Assembly: GCF_050586465.1 (NCBI RefSeq)
Contig: NZ_JBOCEG010000009.1
Span: forward strand, 1-64,000
From: CAJXYS01 sp913063035
GTDB taxonomy: Bacteria > Pseudomonadota > Alphaproteobacteria > Rhodobacterales > Rhodobacteraceae
Length of the DNA: 64,000 nt
Direction of reading: 5' to 3'
The notes under the pieces are model-generated. The model was not told the origin of the DNA. It worked only from the letters and a program-made list of their open reading frames with translations, and ran no database searches. Position 1 is the first letter of the stretch; each line of letters begins with the position of its first letter. Positions 42,877 through 51,974 of the stretch are shown piece by piece. Position numbers and translations under genes: made by a program.

Positions 42877-43752
42877 ATGAGCAAGAGCCCAATCGTCAAG
42901 AGCTTCTGGGACGCGCCGACGGGCAGTTGGCAATACGTCTTTCACGACCCCGCGACCATGAAGGGCGCGATCGTGGACCCGGTGCTGAACTACGATCCGC
43001 AGGCCGCGGCCACCATGACCCACAGCGCCGAGGAAATCCTCGCCTACGTCGAGGAGGCCGGGATCGAGATCGTCTGGATTCTCGACACGCACCCGCATGC
43101 CGACCATTTCTCGGCCGCGCCCTGGCTGAAGGAGCGTCTCGGCGCGCCGACGGCCATCGGCGAACATGTCGTGAAGGTGCAGGCGCTATGGAAAGGCATC
43201 TACAACCTGCCCGACGACTTCCCGACCGATGGCAGCCAGTGGGACCGGCTCTTCGCCGATGGCGAGACGTTCGCGGTGGGCGAGATCCCCGTGCGCGTGA
43301 TGTTCTCGCCCGGGCACACGCTGGCCTCGATCACCTATGTGGCGGGCGATGCGGCCTTCGTCCACGACACCTTCATGATGCCCGACAGCGGCACCAGCCG
43401 CGCCGATTTCCCGGGTGGCAGTTCCGCGGATCTCTACGCGAGTATCCAGGCGATCCTGGCGCTGCCCGACGATACCCGGCTCTTCGTCGGCCATGACTAT
43501 GCCCCCGAAGGCCGGGAAGCGGCGTGCATGGCGACGGTCGCCGAGCACAAGGCGACGAACATCCATCTCAAGGATGCGCCGTCCGAGGCCGCGTATCGCG
43601 CGGTGCGCGACGCCCGCGATGCAACCCTGCCCCTGCCCAGGCTGATGCTGGCGGCGCTGCAGATCAATATCCGCGGTGGACGCAAGCCGGCGCCCGAGGA
43701 TGACGGGCGGCGCTACCTGAAGATCCCGCTGGATTATTTCGAGCCCCGGTGA
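42877..43752 (+). CDS. MBL-fold metallo-hydrolase, persulfide dioxygenase/glyoxalase II-like
   Basis: 291 residues. Metal motif THPHADH (near 68-74) is the THxHxDH of the ETHE1/Blh/glyoxalase II group; further ligands are in FSPGHTLAS, FVHDTFM and FVGHDYAPEG. Mononuclear-iron persulfide dioxygenases of this type oxidise glutathione persulfide to sulfite. GAAGGAGG precedes ATG. It is downstream of the peroxiredoxin (76-base gap), suggesting joint sulfur/oxidant stress control. Quorum-quenching or glyoxalase functions cannot be excluded. Confidence 0.82.
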   Translation: MSKSPIVKSFWDAPTGSWQYVFHDPATMKGAIVDPVLNYDPQAAATMTHSAEEILAYVEEAGIEIVWILDTHPHADHFSAAPWLKERLGAPTAIGEHVVKVQALWKGIYNLPDDFPTDGSQWDRLFADGETFAVGEIPVRVMFSPGHTLASITYVAGDAAFVHDTFMMPDSGTSRADFPGGSSADLYASIQAILALPDDTRLFVGHDYAPEGREAACMATVAEHKATNIHLKDAPSEAAYRAVRDARDATLPLPRLMLAALQINIRGGRKPAPEDDGRRYLKIPLDYFEPR

Positions 43753-43776
43753 CCCCGGCCGCCCCTGCCCAAAACC

Positions 43777-43813
43777 TACCCTAAATAGGGTATTACCCCC
43801 ATTTCGGGGGGTA
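43777..43813. repeat. Two tandem inverted repeats with TACCC...GGGTA arms
   Basis: TACCCT-AAAT-AGGGTA (43777-43792) is followed directly by TACCCCC-ATTTCG-GGGGGTA (43794-43813). Both are perfect dyads sharing the same outer sequence. A looser GGTATGGGGG lies at 43826-43835. Paired operators for a dimeric regulator, or 3' hairpins of the MBL gene, are both possible. Confidence 0.5.
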
Positions 43814-43848
43814 TCGCGGCAAATTGGTATGGGGGTGTGCCGTGCCGC

Positions 43849-43876
43849 TTGACCGCGAGGGGGGCGCCTCTAGTGT
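43849..43876 (+). promoter_or_regulatory. Candidate promoter in the MBL/DUF1989 intergenic region
   Basis: TTGACC (43849-43854), 16 bases, TAGTGT (43871-43876). It points into a roughly 60-base stretch that ends at a 10-bp terminator hairpin, with no gene in between. A short transcript is possible; the tandem dyads just upstream could control it. Confidence 0.4.
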
Positions 43877-43904
43877 CGGGGCATTAATGGAACGCCACCA
43901 CTCC

Positions 43905-43944
43905 GGACGCCGGCGGCCCTCGGGCTTGCCGGCGTCCTTCCTTT
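43905..43944. terminator. Strong hairpin, probable terminator at the convergent junction
   Basis: GGACGCCGGC (43905-43914) pairs perfectly with GCCGGCGTCC (43928-43937) and is followed by TTCCTTT on the plus strand. It would stop transcripts from the left and, as a stem, may also serve the DUF1989 gene that ends at 43944. Confidence 0.65.
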
Positions 43945-44555
43945 CAGCGGCCGAGAATCCGGTAATGCGCCTCGACCGGCGTGCAGGCCGCGCCGTTGAT
44001 CGGCAGGATGTCCTGCGGGCAGGCCGACATCGCCACCACGCAGTCCATATGGGCGCGCAGCACCACGTAGTCGCCGGGTTTCGACAGCGGCTCGCCCCAG
44101 CTGGTGGCCCCGGCCGCGTCGACGGGAATGTTCATCCACAGGTTCAGCGGGCTCGGGCATTCCGGCGGCGTCAGGCCCAGCTGTCGCATCCCCGCAAAGA
44201 GGTTGTCGGTGCAGTTGTCGTGGTACTCGGTGCAGCCGAGAAGGCCGTAGCGGTAGTCGTCGCAGGCGGCGATCAGCGTGTCGTGGCGCCCCGGCGAACT
44301 GTCTTCCTCCAGCGTCAGGATCGGCCGCCGGCGGTTGGTGACCAGCGCATCGCCCGGCGCCGGCCAGAGCTTGCCCAGCGTGGCGCGCATGTGCTCGTTC
44401 GACATGAACTCGGTCAGGTCCTCGGCGCTGAAGGCCCAGGTGTCGACGACCTGCGTGCCATGGGTGTTGATGATCTTGATCGCCTCGCCGGCACCGAGCC
44501 GCGTGGCCCGGCCGCGCCGTGCCGGGACGGTAAAGGTTTCGCTTTCGCCTGTCAT
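43944..44555 (-). CDS. DUF1989 (urea carboxylase-associated) family protein
   Basis: 203 residues. Family blocks: KIINTHGTQVVDTWAF (near 27-42), EFMSNEHMRATLGKLWPAPGDAL, the Cys-containing LLGCTEYHDNCTDNLF near 110, PPECPSPLNLWMNIPVD near 135, and the C-terminal MDCVVAMSACPQDILPING. The cysteine/histidine set may bind metal. DUF1989 proteins accompany urea carboxylase and guanidine-related genes and are of unknown mechanism. ATG 44555 is chosen over an extension overlapping the ABC gene. Same strand as the ynjBCD-like genes, 71 bases downstream of them. Confidence 0.83.
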   Translation of the reverse strand: MTGESETFTVPARRGRATRLGAGEAIKIINTHGTQVVDTWAFSAEDLTEFMSNEHMRATLGKLWPAPGDALVTNRRRPILTLEEDSSPGRHDTLIAACDDYRYGLLGCTEYHDNCTDNLFAGMRQLGLTPPECPSPLNLWMNIPVDAAGATSWGEPLSKPGDYVVLRAHMDCVVAMSACPQDILPINGAACTPVEAHYRILGR

Positions 44556-44626
44556 GTCGTGCCCCCTTGTCCTGTGACCGCCCGCGGGCAGGGTCCCGGG
44601 CAGGATCGACCGTGGGGTGTGGCGCG

Positions 44627-45286
44627 TCAAGACGACTCCAGCCGGATGATCCGTCCCCCCGCGGCACGGGCGTCCGCGGCGTCGTGGGTCACCAGGAGCA
44701 CCGGCAGCCCGTGCGCGCGGGCCCGGTCGAAGACCAGCCGCCGCACCCGGTCGCGACGGTCCGGGTCGAGCCGCGAAAAGGGTTCGTCGAGCAACAGCGC
44801 GTCGGGTTCCGACAGCAGGACGCGCATCAGCGCCACGCGCGCCTTCTGCCCGCCGGACAGCGTCGCCGGATCGCGGTCCGCGAACCCCTTGAGCCCGACC
44901 TCGGCCAGCGCCTCCTCGACCCGGGCGCGCCGCGCGGCGCGCCCGCGCACGCCGCGGTTCAGGCCGAAGGCCAGGTTGCTGCCCACCGACATGTGCGGAA
45001 ACAGAAGCTCGTCCTGGAACAACAGCCCGACGCGCCTGGCCTCGGGCGGCAGGCCGGTCAGCTCGCGGCCGTTGACCCGCACCCCGCCGGCGACGGTGAA
45101 GGCCGGGTCGACCGTGCCGGTCACCACCGAGAGCAGCGTCGACTTGCCCGACCCGGACGGCCCCATCACCGTCAGCACCTCGCCGGGGCGCACGGTGGCG
45201 TCCACGGCGACGAGTTCCGTTCCGCCGATCGCGATCCGGAGCCGGTCCAGCACAAGGCCGGTTTCGCCGCGCCGCGCGTCAGCCAT
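44627..45286 (-). CDS. ABC transporter ATP-binding protein, YnjD-like
   Basis: 219 residues, matching YnjD length. Walker A GPSGSGKST near 43, Q-loop LLFQDELLFPHMSVGSNLAFGL, signature LSGGQKARVALMRVL near 143 and Walker B ALLLDEPFSRLD near 163. It overlaps the permease by 8 bases. Forms a complete importer with the next two upstream genes; substrate unknown. Confidence 0.87.
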   Translation of the reverse strand: MADARRGETGLVLDRLRIAIGGTELVAVDATVRPGEVLTVMGPSGSGKSTLLSVVTGTVDPAFTVAGGVRVNGRELTGLPPEARRVGLLFQDELLFPHMSVGSNLAFGLNRGVRGRAARRARVEEALAEVGLKGFADRDPATLSGGQKARVALMRVLLSEPDALLLDEPFSRLDPDRRDRVRRLVFDRARAHGLPVLLVTHDAADARAAGGRIIRLESS

Positions 45287-46985
45287 GGGCCAGCGCCGCC
45301 TTGTTGCGCCAGACCAGCCGCGGGACCGCCAGCGCCACCGCGAAGGGCAGCAGCGCCGCCGCCGTCTGGGCCAGCCCGTAGATGCCGATCGCCCGGCGGT
45401 CGCCCCCGGCGGCCAGGGCCACGGCCTCGGTCGTCAGGGTCTGCACGCGCCCGCCCCCGATCAGCAAGGTGGGCAGGTATTGCCCGACCGACACGGCGAT
45501 CCCGACCGCGGCCGCCGTCAGGACGGGGGCCAGCAGCATCGGCAGCCGCAGGGTCCAGAGCACGCGGTCTGGCCCGGCCCCCAGCGCATGGGCGACGGTG
45601 GCGTAGCGCGTGTCCCAGGCCCGGAAGGGATCGCCGAGCGAGAGAAAGACATAGGGCAGCACGAAGACCACGTGGCCGAGAATGACCGCCATGGTGCCGG
45701 AGGTCACCCCGAAGGACAGCATCAGGATCTGGAGCCCCGGCAAGAACGCGACCTGCGGGATCAGCAGCGGCAGGTACAAAAGCCAGAGCCCCCGCGACGA
45801 GAGCCGCAGCCCGAAGCGGTGCTCGGCCTCGAGGCAGCCGATGGTCAGGACAAGGGCAATGGCGGTCGCGGCGGCGGCGATGATCGCGGTCTCGGTCGCC
45901 GGCGCGCCCAGCCCGGGGCCGTGGCGCATCCAGTTGCGCAGGGTGAAACCGTCGGGCAGGGCGTCGGGAAAGGCCCAGAACCCCGCCACCGACCAGGCGG
46001 CCAGCCCGGCAAGGCCAAGGATCACCGCGGCGGCCGAAACGCCGCCGGCGGCGAGGGCAGCGGCCCGGAGCAGGCCTTCGCCGCCGCCGCGCCCGCCCTG
46101 CCGGATCCAGTGTCGCCCCCACATGGCCACGAGCGCCTCCGCCCCGCGCCAGGCGGCAAGCGCCGCGGCCACGAGGCCGAGCTGGACGACCGCGCCGGCC
46201 GCGGCCCGGAGCCGCATGGCAAGATCGGGGTCGCCCATCCAGCGCACGATCTGCACCGAGAGAGTCGGCGGGGTGTTGGGGCCGAGGATCACCGCGACGT
46301 CCACCACCGACATGGAATAGGCCAGAACCACGTAAACCGGCAGCCGGATCTGGGCATAGACGCGCGGGAAAACCGTCTTGAGCCAGGCGGTGTGGCGGGC
46401 ATAGCCCAGCCCCCGGGCCACCGCCATGCTGCGCCGGGCCTCCACCTGGCCGAGGGCCGCGATCGTCATCAGCATGAGAAACGGCACCTCCTTGGCCACC
46501 AGCCCCGCGATCAGGGCAAGGCCGTTCGGATCCTGCACGATCAGGATGTCGGGCGGCCGCTCCCATCCCGTCGCCCAGGGCGAGACGAGCCGCGCGATCC
46601 AGCCCGATGGGGCGATGAGAAAGGCGATCCCGAACGCCGCGGCCGCATGCGGCACTGACAGCAGCGGCGAGAGCAGCCGTTCCATGGCGCGAAAGGCCCG
46701 GGTGCCCTGCCAGCAGGCGGCGACCATGACCACGACGGCCAGCGAGAGCGCCGTCGCGGCGAGGCCCGTGACGAGGCTGAGACGCATGGCGGCGCCGAAG
46801 CCCGGCCAGGACGCGAGATCGCCAAAGGGCGCCAGCGTCGGCTCCACCCGGCCGAGCGCGGGCATCACGCCCAGGGCCGGCGCGAGCGTGCCGAAAAGCC
46901 CCGCCGCCACCGGCCCGAGCATCACCAGCAGCGTCAGCGCGGGCAGCCGGGGCACGGCGCCCCGGGGGCGGCGGAAGGCCGTCAC
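45279..46985 (-). CDS. ABC transporter permease with two fused domains, YnjC-like
   Basis: 568 residues, about 12 membrane helices in two binding-protein-dependent permease halves. Each half has its own EAA-type loop (ARRSMAVARGLGYARHTAWLKTVFPRVY near 220; RYATVAHALGAGPDRVLWTLRLPMLL near 480). The start is GTG at 46985, seven bases after the binding-protein stop; the longer frame upstream is unrelated Arg/Ser-rich translation. Fused permeases of this kind occur in ThiP and YnjC; the neighbours favour YnjC. Confidence 0.82.
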   Translation of the reverse strand: MTAFRRPRGAVPRLPALTLLVMLGPVAAGLFGTLAPALGVMPALGRVEPTLAPFGDLASWPGFGAAMRLSLVTGLAATALSLAVVVMVAACWQGTRAFRAMERLLSPLLSVPHAAAAFGIAFLIAPSGWIARLVSPWATGWERPPDILIVQDPNGLALIAGLVAKEVPFLMLMTIAALGQVEARRSMAVARGLGYARHTAWLKTVFPRVYAQIRLPVYVVLAYSMSVVDVAVILGPNTPPTLSVQIVRWMGDPDLAMRLRAAAGAVVQLGLVAAALAAWRGAEALVAMWGRHWIRQGGRGGGEGLLRAAALAAGGVSAAAVILGLAGLAAWSVAGFWAFPDALPDGFTLRNWMRHGPGLGAPATETAIIAAAATAIALVLTIGCLEAEHRFGLRLSSRGLWLLYLPLLIPQVAFLPGLQILMLSFGVTSGTMAVILGHVVFVLPYVFLSLGDPFRAWDTRYATVAHALGAGPDRVLWTLRLPMLLAPVLTAAAVGIAVSVGQYLPTLLIGGGRVQTLTTEAVALAAGGDRRAIGIYGLAQTAAALLPFAVALAVPRLVWRNKAALAHG

Positions 46986-46992
46986 GCGGGGA

Positions 46993-48195
46993 TCACTCCG
47001 CGACGCCGAAGCGCGCGGTCCAGTCCGCTTCCAGGCGCTCCATCCAGGACGGGTGCGGCTCGGGCAGGGCCGGGCCGAGGTCCGCGGGCGAGAGCGTCGC
47101 GATGCCCAGCGCGATCTCGTCGAAGCGCGCCCGCGCCGTTGCGTCGAGCTTGTCCATCGCCAGCACCGTGCCCACGCCCAGGTAATCGGGGTCCTGTGCC
47201 CGCGCCTGCGCCTCGGGCGAGAGCAGGAAATTCGCGACGACCATGGCGCCTGCCTTGGCGTTCGCGTTGTAGGGGATCGCCACGAAGCTGGCATTGCCGA
47301 TGGTCCCGCCCTCCAGCACGAAGGTGCGCACCGTGTCGGGCAGTTCGTAGTTGGCGATGGCGGCGGAGGCCTCGCCGGGGCTGAAGGAGATCGCGAGGTC
47401 GATCTCGCCATCGGCCATCAGCTGGATCTGGCGCGGCCCGCTTTGCGGATAGGCGCGGCCCTGGCGCCAGAGATTGGGCGTCAGCTCCTCCATGAAGGCC
47501 CAGAGCGGCGCCGTAACGGCATCGTAATCGGCCGCGTCCACGGGGGCCTGCAGCGGCGCGGGGTCGTCGACCAGGTCGTAGAGCGCCTGTTTCAGGAAGG
47601 TCGCGCCGAGGAAGTCGGGCGGTTGCGGAAAGGTGAAGCGCCCCGGGGTCGCCTTGGCCCAGGCCAGCAGCGCCGCCATGTCCGGCAGTGGCTCGGGCAG
47701 GCGGGCGGTGTCGTGCATGAAGACCACCTGAGCCATCGACCAGGGCGACTCGTAGCCGTCGGTCGGCACGGTGAAGTCGGTGGTGACGGTCTTGCCGTCG
47801 ACGTCCACGAGGGTCCAGTTCGGCAGCGACTCGGCAAAGGGGCCGAACAGCAGGTCGTTGCGCTTCATCGCGGCGAAATTCTCGCCGTTGATCCAGATGA
47901 GGTCGATCGCGCCGCCACTGTCCTGCCCGGCGGTCTTCTCGGCCAGCACGCGGCTGACCGCGTCCGCGGTGTCGGAGAGCTTCACATGCTCCAGCGTCAC
48001 GCCGTGCTCTTCGGCGACGCGCTGCCCGACCCAGGCGATGAAGTCGTTGGTGATCGTCGACCCGCCCCAGGCGTTCCAGTAGACGGTTTCGCCCTCGGCT
48101 TCGGCCAGGACGGCCTGCCAGTCGCCGGGATCGGGGTCCGCCCGGACCGGAAGGGTCAGCAACGCGAGGATCGCGGCGGCGGCAAGGTTTTTCAT
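46993..48195 (-). CDS. ABC transporter substrate-binding protein, YnjB-like
   Basis: 400 residues with signal peptide ending LTLPVRADP (about 20). VYWNAWGGSTITNDFIAWV (near 38-56), DLIWINGENFAAMKRNDLLFGPF and the DGYESPWSMAQVVFMHDT region match the YnjB family, which is longer than thiamine-binding ThiB. It is the periplasmic receptor of the ynjBCD-type importer. ATG has AGGGAGA upstream. Ligand not known for the family. Confidence 0.83.
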   Translation of the reverse strand: MKNLAAAAILALLTLPVRADPDPGDWQAVLAEAEGETVYWNAWGGSTITNDFIAWVGQRVAEEHGVTLEHVKLSDTADAVSRVLAEKTAGQDSGGAIDLIWINGENFAAMKRNDLLFGPFAESLPNWTLVDVDGKTVTTDFTVPTDGYESPWSMAQVVFMHDTARLPEPLPDMAALLAWAKATPGRFTFPQPPDFLGATFLKQALYDLVDDPAPLQAPVDAADYDAVTAPLWAFMEELTPNLWRQGRAYPQSGPRQIQLMADGEIDLAISFSPGEASAAIANYELPDTVRTFVLEGGTIGNASFVAIPYNANAKAGAMVVANFLLSPEAQARAQDPDYLGVGTVLAMDKLDATARARFDEIALGIATLSPADLGPALPEPHPSWMERLEADWTARFGVAE

Positions 48196-48220
48196 GCGGG
48201 TCTCCCTGTCGGTTTGTCGT

Positions 48221-48850
48221 TCATTCTGGGGTATCGCCCGGACCGCCCGGAAAGACGCGCCGGGCGAGCATGAGGCGCGAGATCGCGGTCACGAAGCAGA
48301 GCAGGCCGAAGGCCCAGGCGAGCGGTGCGAACCACCCGGGCAGAAGGCAGAGCAGCACGAAGAAGCCTATGGTCTCGGTGCCTTCCAGCAAGCCACCGGT
48401 GAAATAGAGCGACTTGAGCCCGCGTGCGTCGGTTTTCATCTGCCGGCGCTCGGCGAGGATGGCGAAGCCGAGAAACGTGGTGCCGTTGAAATAGAAGCTG
48501 AGCAGCAGGAAGGCGCCGGCGGCCGCGTTGGCATCCGGATCGGACCAGACGAAGGCCAGCGGCACCGCGCCGTAGAACAGGAAATCCGCCGCGATATCGA
48601 GATAGCCGCCGAAATCGGTGCGGCGCGTGGCCCGCGCCACCGCCCCGTCGAGCCCGTCGGCCAGGCGGCTGGCCAGCAACGGCACGAGCGCCAGAAGGCT
48701 CCAGCCCAGGGCGATGAGACCCGCGGCGAGAATGCCCAGAACCAGCCCCGCCAGCGTGACGGCGTCGGCGCTCACCCCACGCCGCGCCAGCGCGGCGCCC
48801 TGCCGGTTGAGCACCGGATCGATGAGTTTTCGCGCGGCGGCGTCGAGCAT
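48221..48850 (-). CDS. CDP-alcohol phosphatidyltransferase family membrane protein, YnjF-like
   Basis: 209 residues with six membrane helices. The full catalytic motif is present, DGLDGAVAR then GGYLDIAAD (near 67-93), matching D-G-x2-D-G-x2-A-R-x8-G-x3-D-x3-D. It should transfer a phosphatidyl group from a CDP-alcohol to an acceptor alcohol. Starts at ATG 48850 and lies 25 bases upstream of the ynjB-like gene, the same set of partners as E. coli ynjB-C-D-(E)-F, here without the rhodanese YnjE. Confidence 0.87.
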   Translation of the reverse strand: MLDAAARKLIDPVLNRQGAALARRGVSADAVTLAGLVLGILAAGLIALGWSLLALVPLLASRLADGLDGAVARATRRTDFGGYLDIAADFLFYGAVPLAFVWSDPDANAAAGAFLLLSFYFNGTTFLGFAILAERRQMKTDARGLKSLYFTGGLLEGTETIGFFVLLCLLPGWFAPLAWAFGLLCFVTAISRLMLARRVFPGGPGDTPE

Positions 48851-49117
48851 CCAGCCAAATCTCCGTTGCGGCGTCCATCTGGCGCATGGGGCGCCCATTT
48901 TTCAATCGCCATGACGGCTTTGTGAAGCCGCCGTGTCGCAGGCCCCGGGGGATTGCCGGGGCATCGTGCCGGAATACCTTGATTTCATCCGATGCAGTCA
49001 TGGTAGGGTGCGTTGGCGAACGGCCAAGCTGCGGGAGACGGAGGGGGAATTGCAGCAGAGACTCGACCTGTATATGACCGCTGGACCATGTTCATTCACA
49101 TCCGGTCGTGACCTGCC

Positions 49118-51973
49118 GTGCCGCTCTATCTGATCGCCGCTCTTCCGTTCCTCGGCGCGCTGCTGCCGGGGCTCATGATCCGTGCCGGGCGCAACAGCTG
49201 CGCCTGGGCGACGGGGTCCGCCACGCTGCTTGCGCTCATCGGTCTGCTGACCCATGCGCCCGCCGTCTTCCGGGGGGAGGTCATCCAGTCGCGGATCGAA
49301 TGGCTGCCGATGCTCGGGCTCAACGCCAATTTCTTCCTCGACGGGCTGGGGCTGCTCTTTGCCGGGCTGATCCTGGGGATCGGCCTGCTGATCATCCTCT
49401 ACGCGCGGTTCTATCTCAGCCGCGAGGATCCGATGGGCCAGTTCTACACCTACCTGCTGCTCTTTCAGGGCGCGATGGTGGGGATCGTGCTGTCGGACAA
49501 CATCCTGCTGCTGCTGATCTTCTGGGAGCTGACGAGCCTGTCCTCCTTCCTGCTGATCGGCTACTGGAAGCACCTGCCGGAAGGCCGGCAGGGCGCGCGC
49601 ATGGCGCTGGCGGTGACCGGCATGGGCGGGCTGGCGATGATCGCGGGCATGCTGATCCTGGGCAATATCGCGGGCAGCTATGACCTGACCGTGATCCTGG
49701 AAAACCGCGAGGCGATCCAGGGGTCCGACCTTTACCTGCCCGCGCTGGTGCTGATCCTGCTCGGGGCCTTCACCAAGTCGGCGCAGTTCCCGTTCCATTT
49801 CTGGCTGCCGCACGCGATGGCCGCGCCGACCCCGGTTTCGGCCTATCTGCATTCGGCCACCATGGTGAAGGCCGGGCTGTTCCTGATGGCCCGCCTCTGG
49901 CCGGTGCTGTCGGGCACCGAGGCCTGGTTCTACCTCGTGGCGACGACCGGCCTGGTCACCATGGTGATCGGCGCGGTGATCGCGCTCTTCAAGGACGATC
50001 TCAAGGGGCTCCTGGCCTTCTCGACCGTCAGCCATCTCGGGCTGATCACCATGCTGCTCGGATTCGGGACCGAGGCCGCGGCGGCGGTGGCGGTGTTCCA
50101 CATCATCAACCACGCCAGCTTCAAGGCGGCGCTCTTCATGACGGCGGGCATCGTCGATCACGAGGCGCATACCCGCGACATCAAGCGGCTGGGCGGGTTG
50201 CGTCACCTGATGCCCATCACCTTCGCGATCGCCACGGTCACGGCGCTCAGCATGGCCGGCATCCCGCCGCTCAACGGCTTCATCTCGAAGGAGATGATGC
50301 TGAAAGAGACCACCTACGCCGTCTGGGCCGGGAACGCCTGGCTGATGCCGGCGCTGGCGACGTTGGGCGCCCTCTTCTCCGTGGCCTATTCCTTCCGCTA
50401 CATCTGGCATGTCTTCATGGGGCCGGCGCGCGACGACTACCCGGCCAATCCGCATGATCCGGGCTTCGGCATGTGGGCGGGGCCGGCGCTGCTGGCGGGC
50501 CTCGTGATTGGCATCGGTCTCGCCCCCTTCGTGGTCGAGCCCTTCGTGAACCTCGTCGCGACCGCCGTGACCGGCCAGGATCCGGATGTGCACCTCAAGC
50601 TCTGGCACGGCATCAACGCGGCGCTCTACATGTCCGTCGCGGCGATCGTCGGCGGGGCGGTCCTGCTGGCGTCGCATCGCGGGCTCGAGTCCGTCTGGAA
50701 ACGGGCCGGTCCCCCCGCGGCCAAGGCGATCTTCGATGCCATCATAGACGCGCTGGTGCGCCTGAGCCGGGCGATCACCGAGACGCTGCATGACGGGGCG
50801 CTGACCCGCTATGCCGCGATCTTCACCGTCGCCGTGGCGGCCGCGGGTCTGCATGCCTATGCAGGCGGCGTCGCCGGGGCGCCGACCCGCGACATGACGC
50901 CCATCACCGGGCTGCCCTTCATCGGCTGGGTGCTGCTGGTGGTGGCGACGGGCTGCGTGGTGGCGTTCCACCATCACCGCCTGCTGACGCTGGTGCTGAT
51001 GGCGATCATCGGGCTCGTGGTCGCGGTCGGGTTCAACTATCTCTCGGCGCCGGACCTGGCGCTGACGCAGCTCTCGGTCGAGGTGGTCTCGATCATCCTT
51101 CTGCTGCTCGCGCTCAATTTCCTGCCCGAGTTCACCCCGCGCGAGAGCACCGCCGGGCGCAAGCTGCGCGACGGCGTCATCGCGGCTGTGGCCGGCCTCG
51201 CCGTGACCGGGCTGGCCTACGGGATGATGGTGCGCGACTTCGCCTTCCCGTCGATCTCGGACTTCCATCTCGCGAATTCCTACAAGGGCGGCGGCGGCAC
51301 GAATGTCGTCAACGTCATCCTTGTGGACTTCAGGGGCTTCGACACCTTCGGCGAAATCATCGTGCTGGGGATCGCGGCCATCGTGATCTACGCGGTGACC
51401 GAGTCGCTGCTGCGCGGCCCGGTTCGCCAGAAGCTGCTCGAGCGCCAGCCGAACCACGCGCTGGCCGGCGACGCGCATCCGCTGATGATGGTGATCGCCA
51501 CGCGCGTCATGATGCCGATCGCGCTGATGGTCGGGGTCTATATCTTCCTGCGCGGCCACAACGAGCCGGGCGGCGGGTTCATCGCGGGGCTCGTCGTCGC
51601 CATCGCGCTGGTGATGCAGTACATGGCCAGCGGGTTCGACTGGGCGGCGGAACGCCAGCGCGTGCCCTATCACGCGACCATCGCGGCCGGGGTTCTGGCG
51701 GCCGCCTTCACCGGGATCGGCGCCTGGTTCAACGGGCTGCCCTTCCTGACCAGCGATTTCGGCTATGTCCGCATCCCGCCGATGAACGAGTTCGAGCTCG
51801 CCACGGCCATGGCCTTCGATCTGGGGGTGTTCCTGGCCGTCGTGGGGGCCGTCATGCTGACGCTCGAGAGCCTGTCGCGGATCTCGCGCCGGGCAGGCTA
51901 CGAGGTCAGCGAGTACCCGATGGACATCAACCCCGCCCGCGAGGACGGGACGCCGCAAGGGGAGGGCCGCTGA
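49118..51973 (+). CDS. Na+/H+ antiporter subunit A fused to B (MrpAB/PhaAB)
   Basis: 951 residues. Residues 1 to about 780 are the MrpA/NuoL-like proton-pumping subunit (FWELTSLSSFLLIGYW with the conserved Glu near 140, FPFHFWLPHAMAAPTPVSAYLHSATMVKAG split near 225-255, GIPPLNGFISKEMM). The last roughly 170 residues are the MrpB domain (MPIALMVGVYIFLRGHNEPGGGFIAGL). Fusion of A and B is usual in Pha-type rhizobial/rhodobacteral systems. GTG start at 49118, with only a poor ribosome site; the preceding 267 bases hold two small hairpins (48915-48930, 48942-48962) and no gene. Confidence 0.93.
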   Translation: MPLYLIAALPFLGALLPGLMIRAGRNSCAWATGSATLLALIGLLTHAPAVFRGEVIQSRIEWLPMLGLNANFFLDGLGLLFAGLILGIGLLIILYARFYLSREDPMGQFYTYLLLFQGAMVGIVLSDNILLLLIFWELTSLSSFLLIGYWKHLPEGRQGARMALAVTGMGGLAMIAGMLILGNIAGSYDLTVILENREAIQGSDLYLPALVLILLGAFTKSAQFPFHFWLPHAMAAPTPVSAYLHSATMVKAGLFLMARLWPVLSGTEAWFYLVATTGLVTMVIGAVIALFKDDLKGLLAFSTVSHLGLITMLLGFGTEAAAAVAVFHIINHASFKAALFMTAGIVDHEAHTRDIKRLGGLRHLMPITFAIATVTALSMAGIPPLNGFISKEMMLKETTYAVWAGNAWLMPALATLGALFSVAYSFRYIWHVFMGPARDDYPANPHDPGFGMWAGPALLAGLVIGIGLAPFVVEPFVNLVATAVTGQDPDVHLKLWHGINAALYMSVAAIVGGAVLLASHRGLESVWKRAGPPAAKAIFDAIIDALVRLSRAITETLHDGALTRYAAIFTVAVAAAGLHAYAGGVAGAPTRDMTPITGLPFIGWVLLVVATGCVVAFHHHRLLTLVLMAIIGLVVAVGFNYLSAPDLALTQLSVEVVSIILLLLALNFLPEFTPRESTAGRKLRDGVIAAVAGLAVTGLAYGMMVRDFAFPSISDFHLANSYKGGGGTNVVNVILVDFRGFDTFGEIIVLGIAAIVIYAVTESLLRGPVRQKLLERQPNHALAGDAHPLMMVIATRVMMPIALMVGVYIFLRGHNEPGGGFIAGLVVAIALVMQYMASGFDWAAERQRVPYHATIAAGVLAAAFTGIGAWFNGLPFLTSDFGYVRIPPMNEFELATAMAFDLGVFLAVVGAVMLTLESLSRISRRAGYEVSEYPMDINPAREDGTPQGEGR

Positions 51974-51974
51974 G

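Noticed and set aside
45279..47411. 710-residue reading of the YnjC-like permease
   Set aside because: The first 142 residues are Arg/Ser/Pro-rich translation antiparallel in composition to the binding-protein gene they overlap; the GTG at 46985 follows that gene's stop and begins the first helix properly.
48886..49133. Short plus-strand frames between the ynjF-like gene and mrpAB
   Set aside because: No ribosome sites and no recognisable composition; the region is better read as a promoter/leader.
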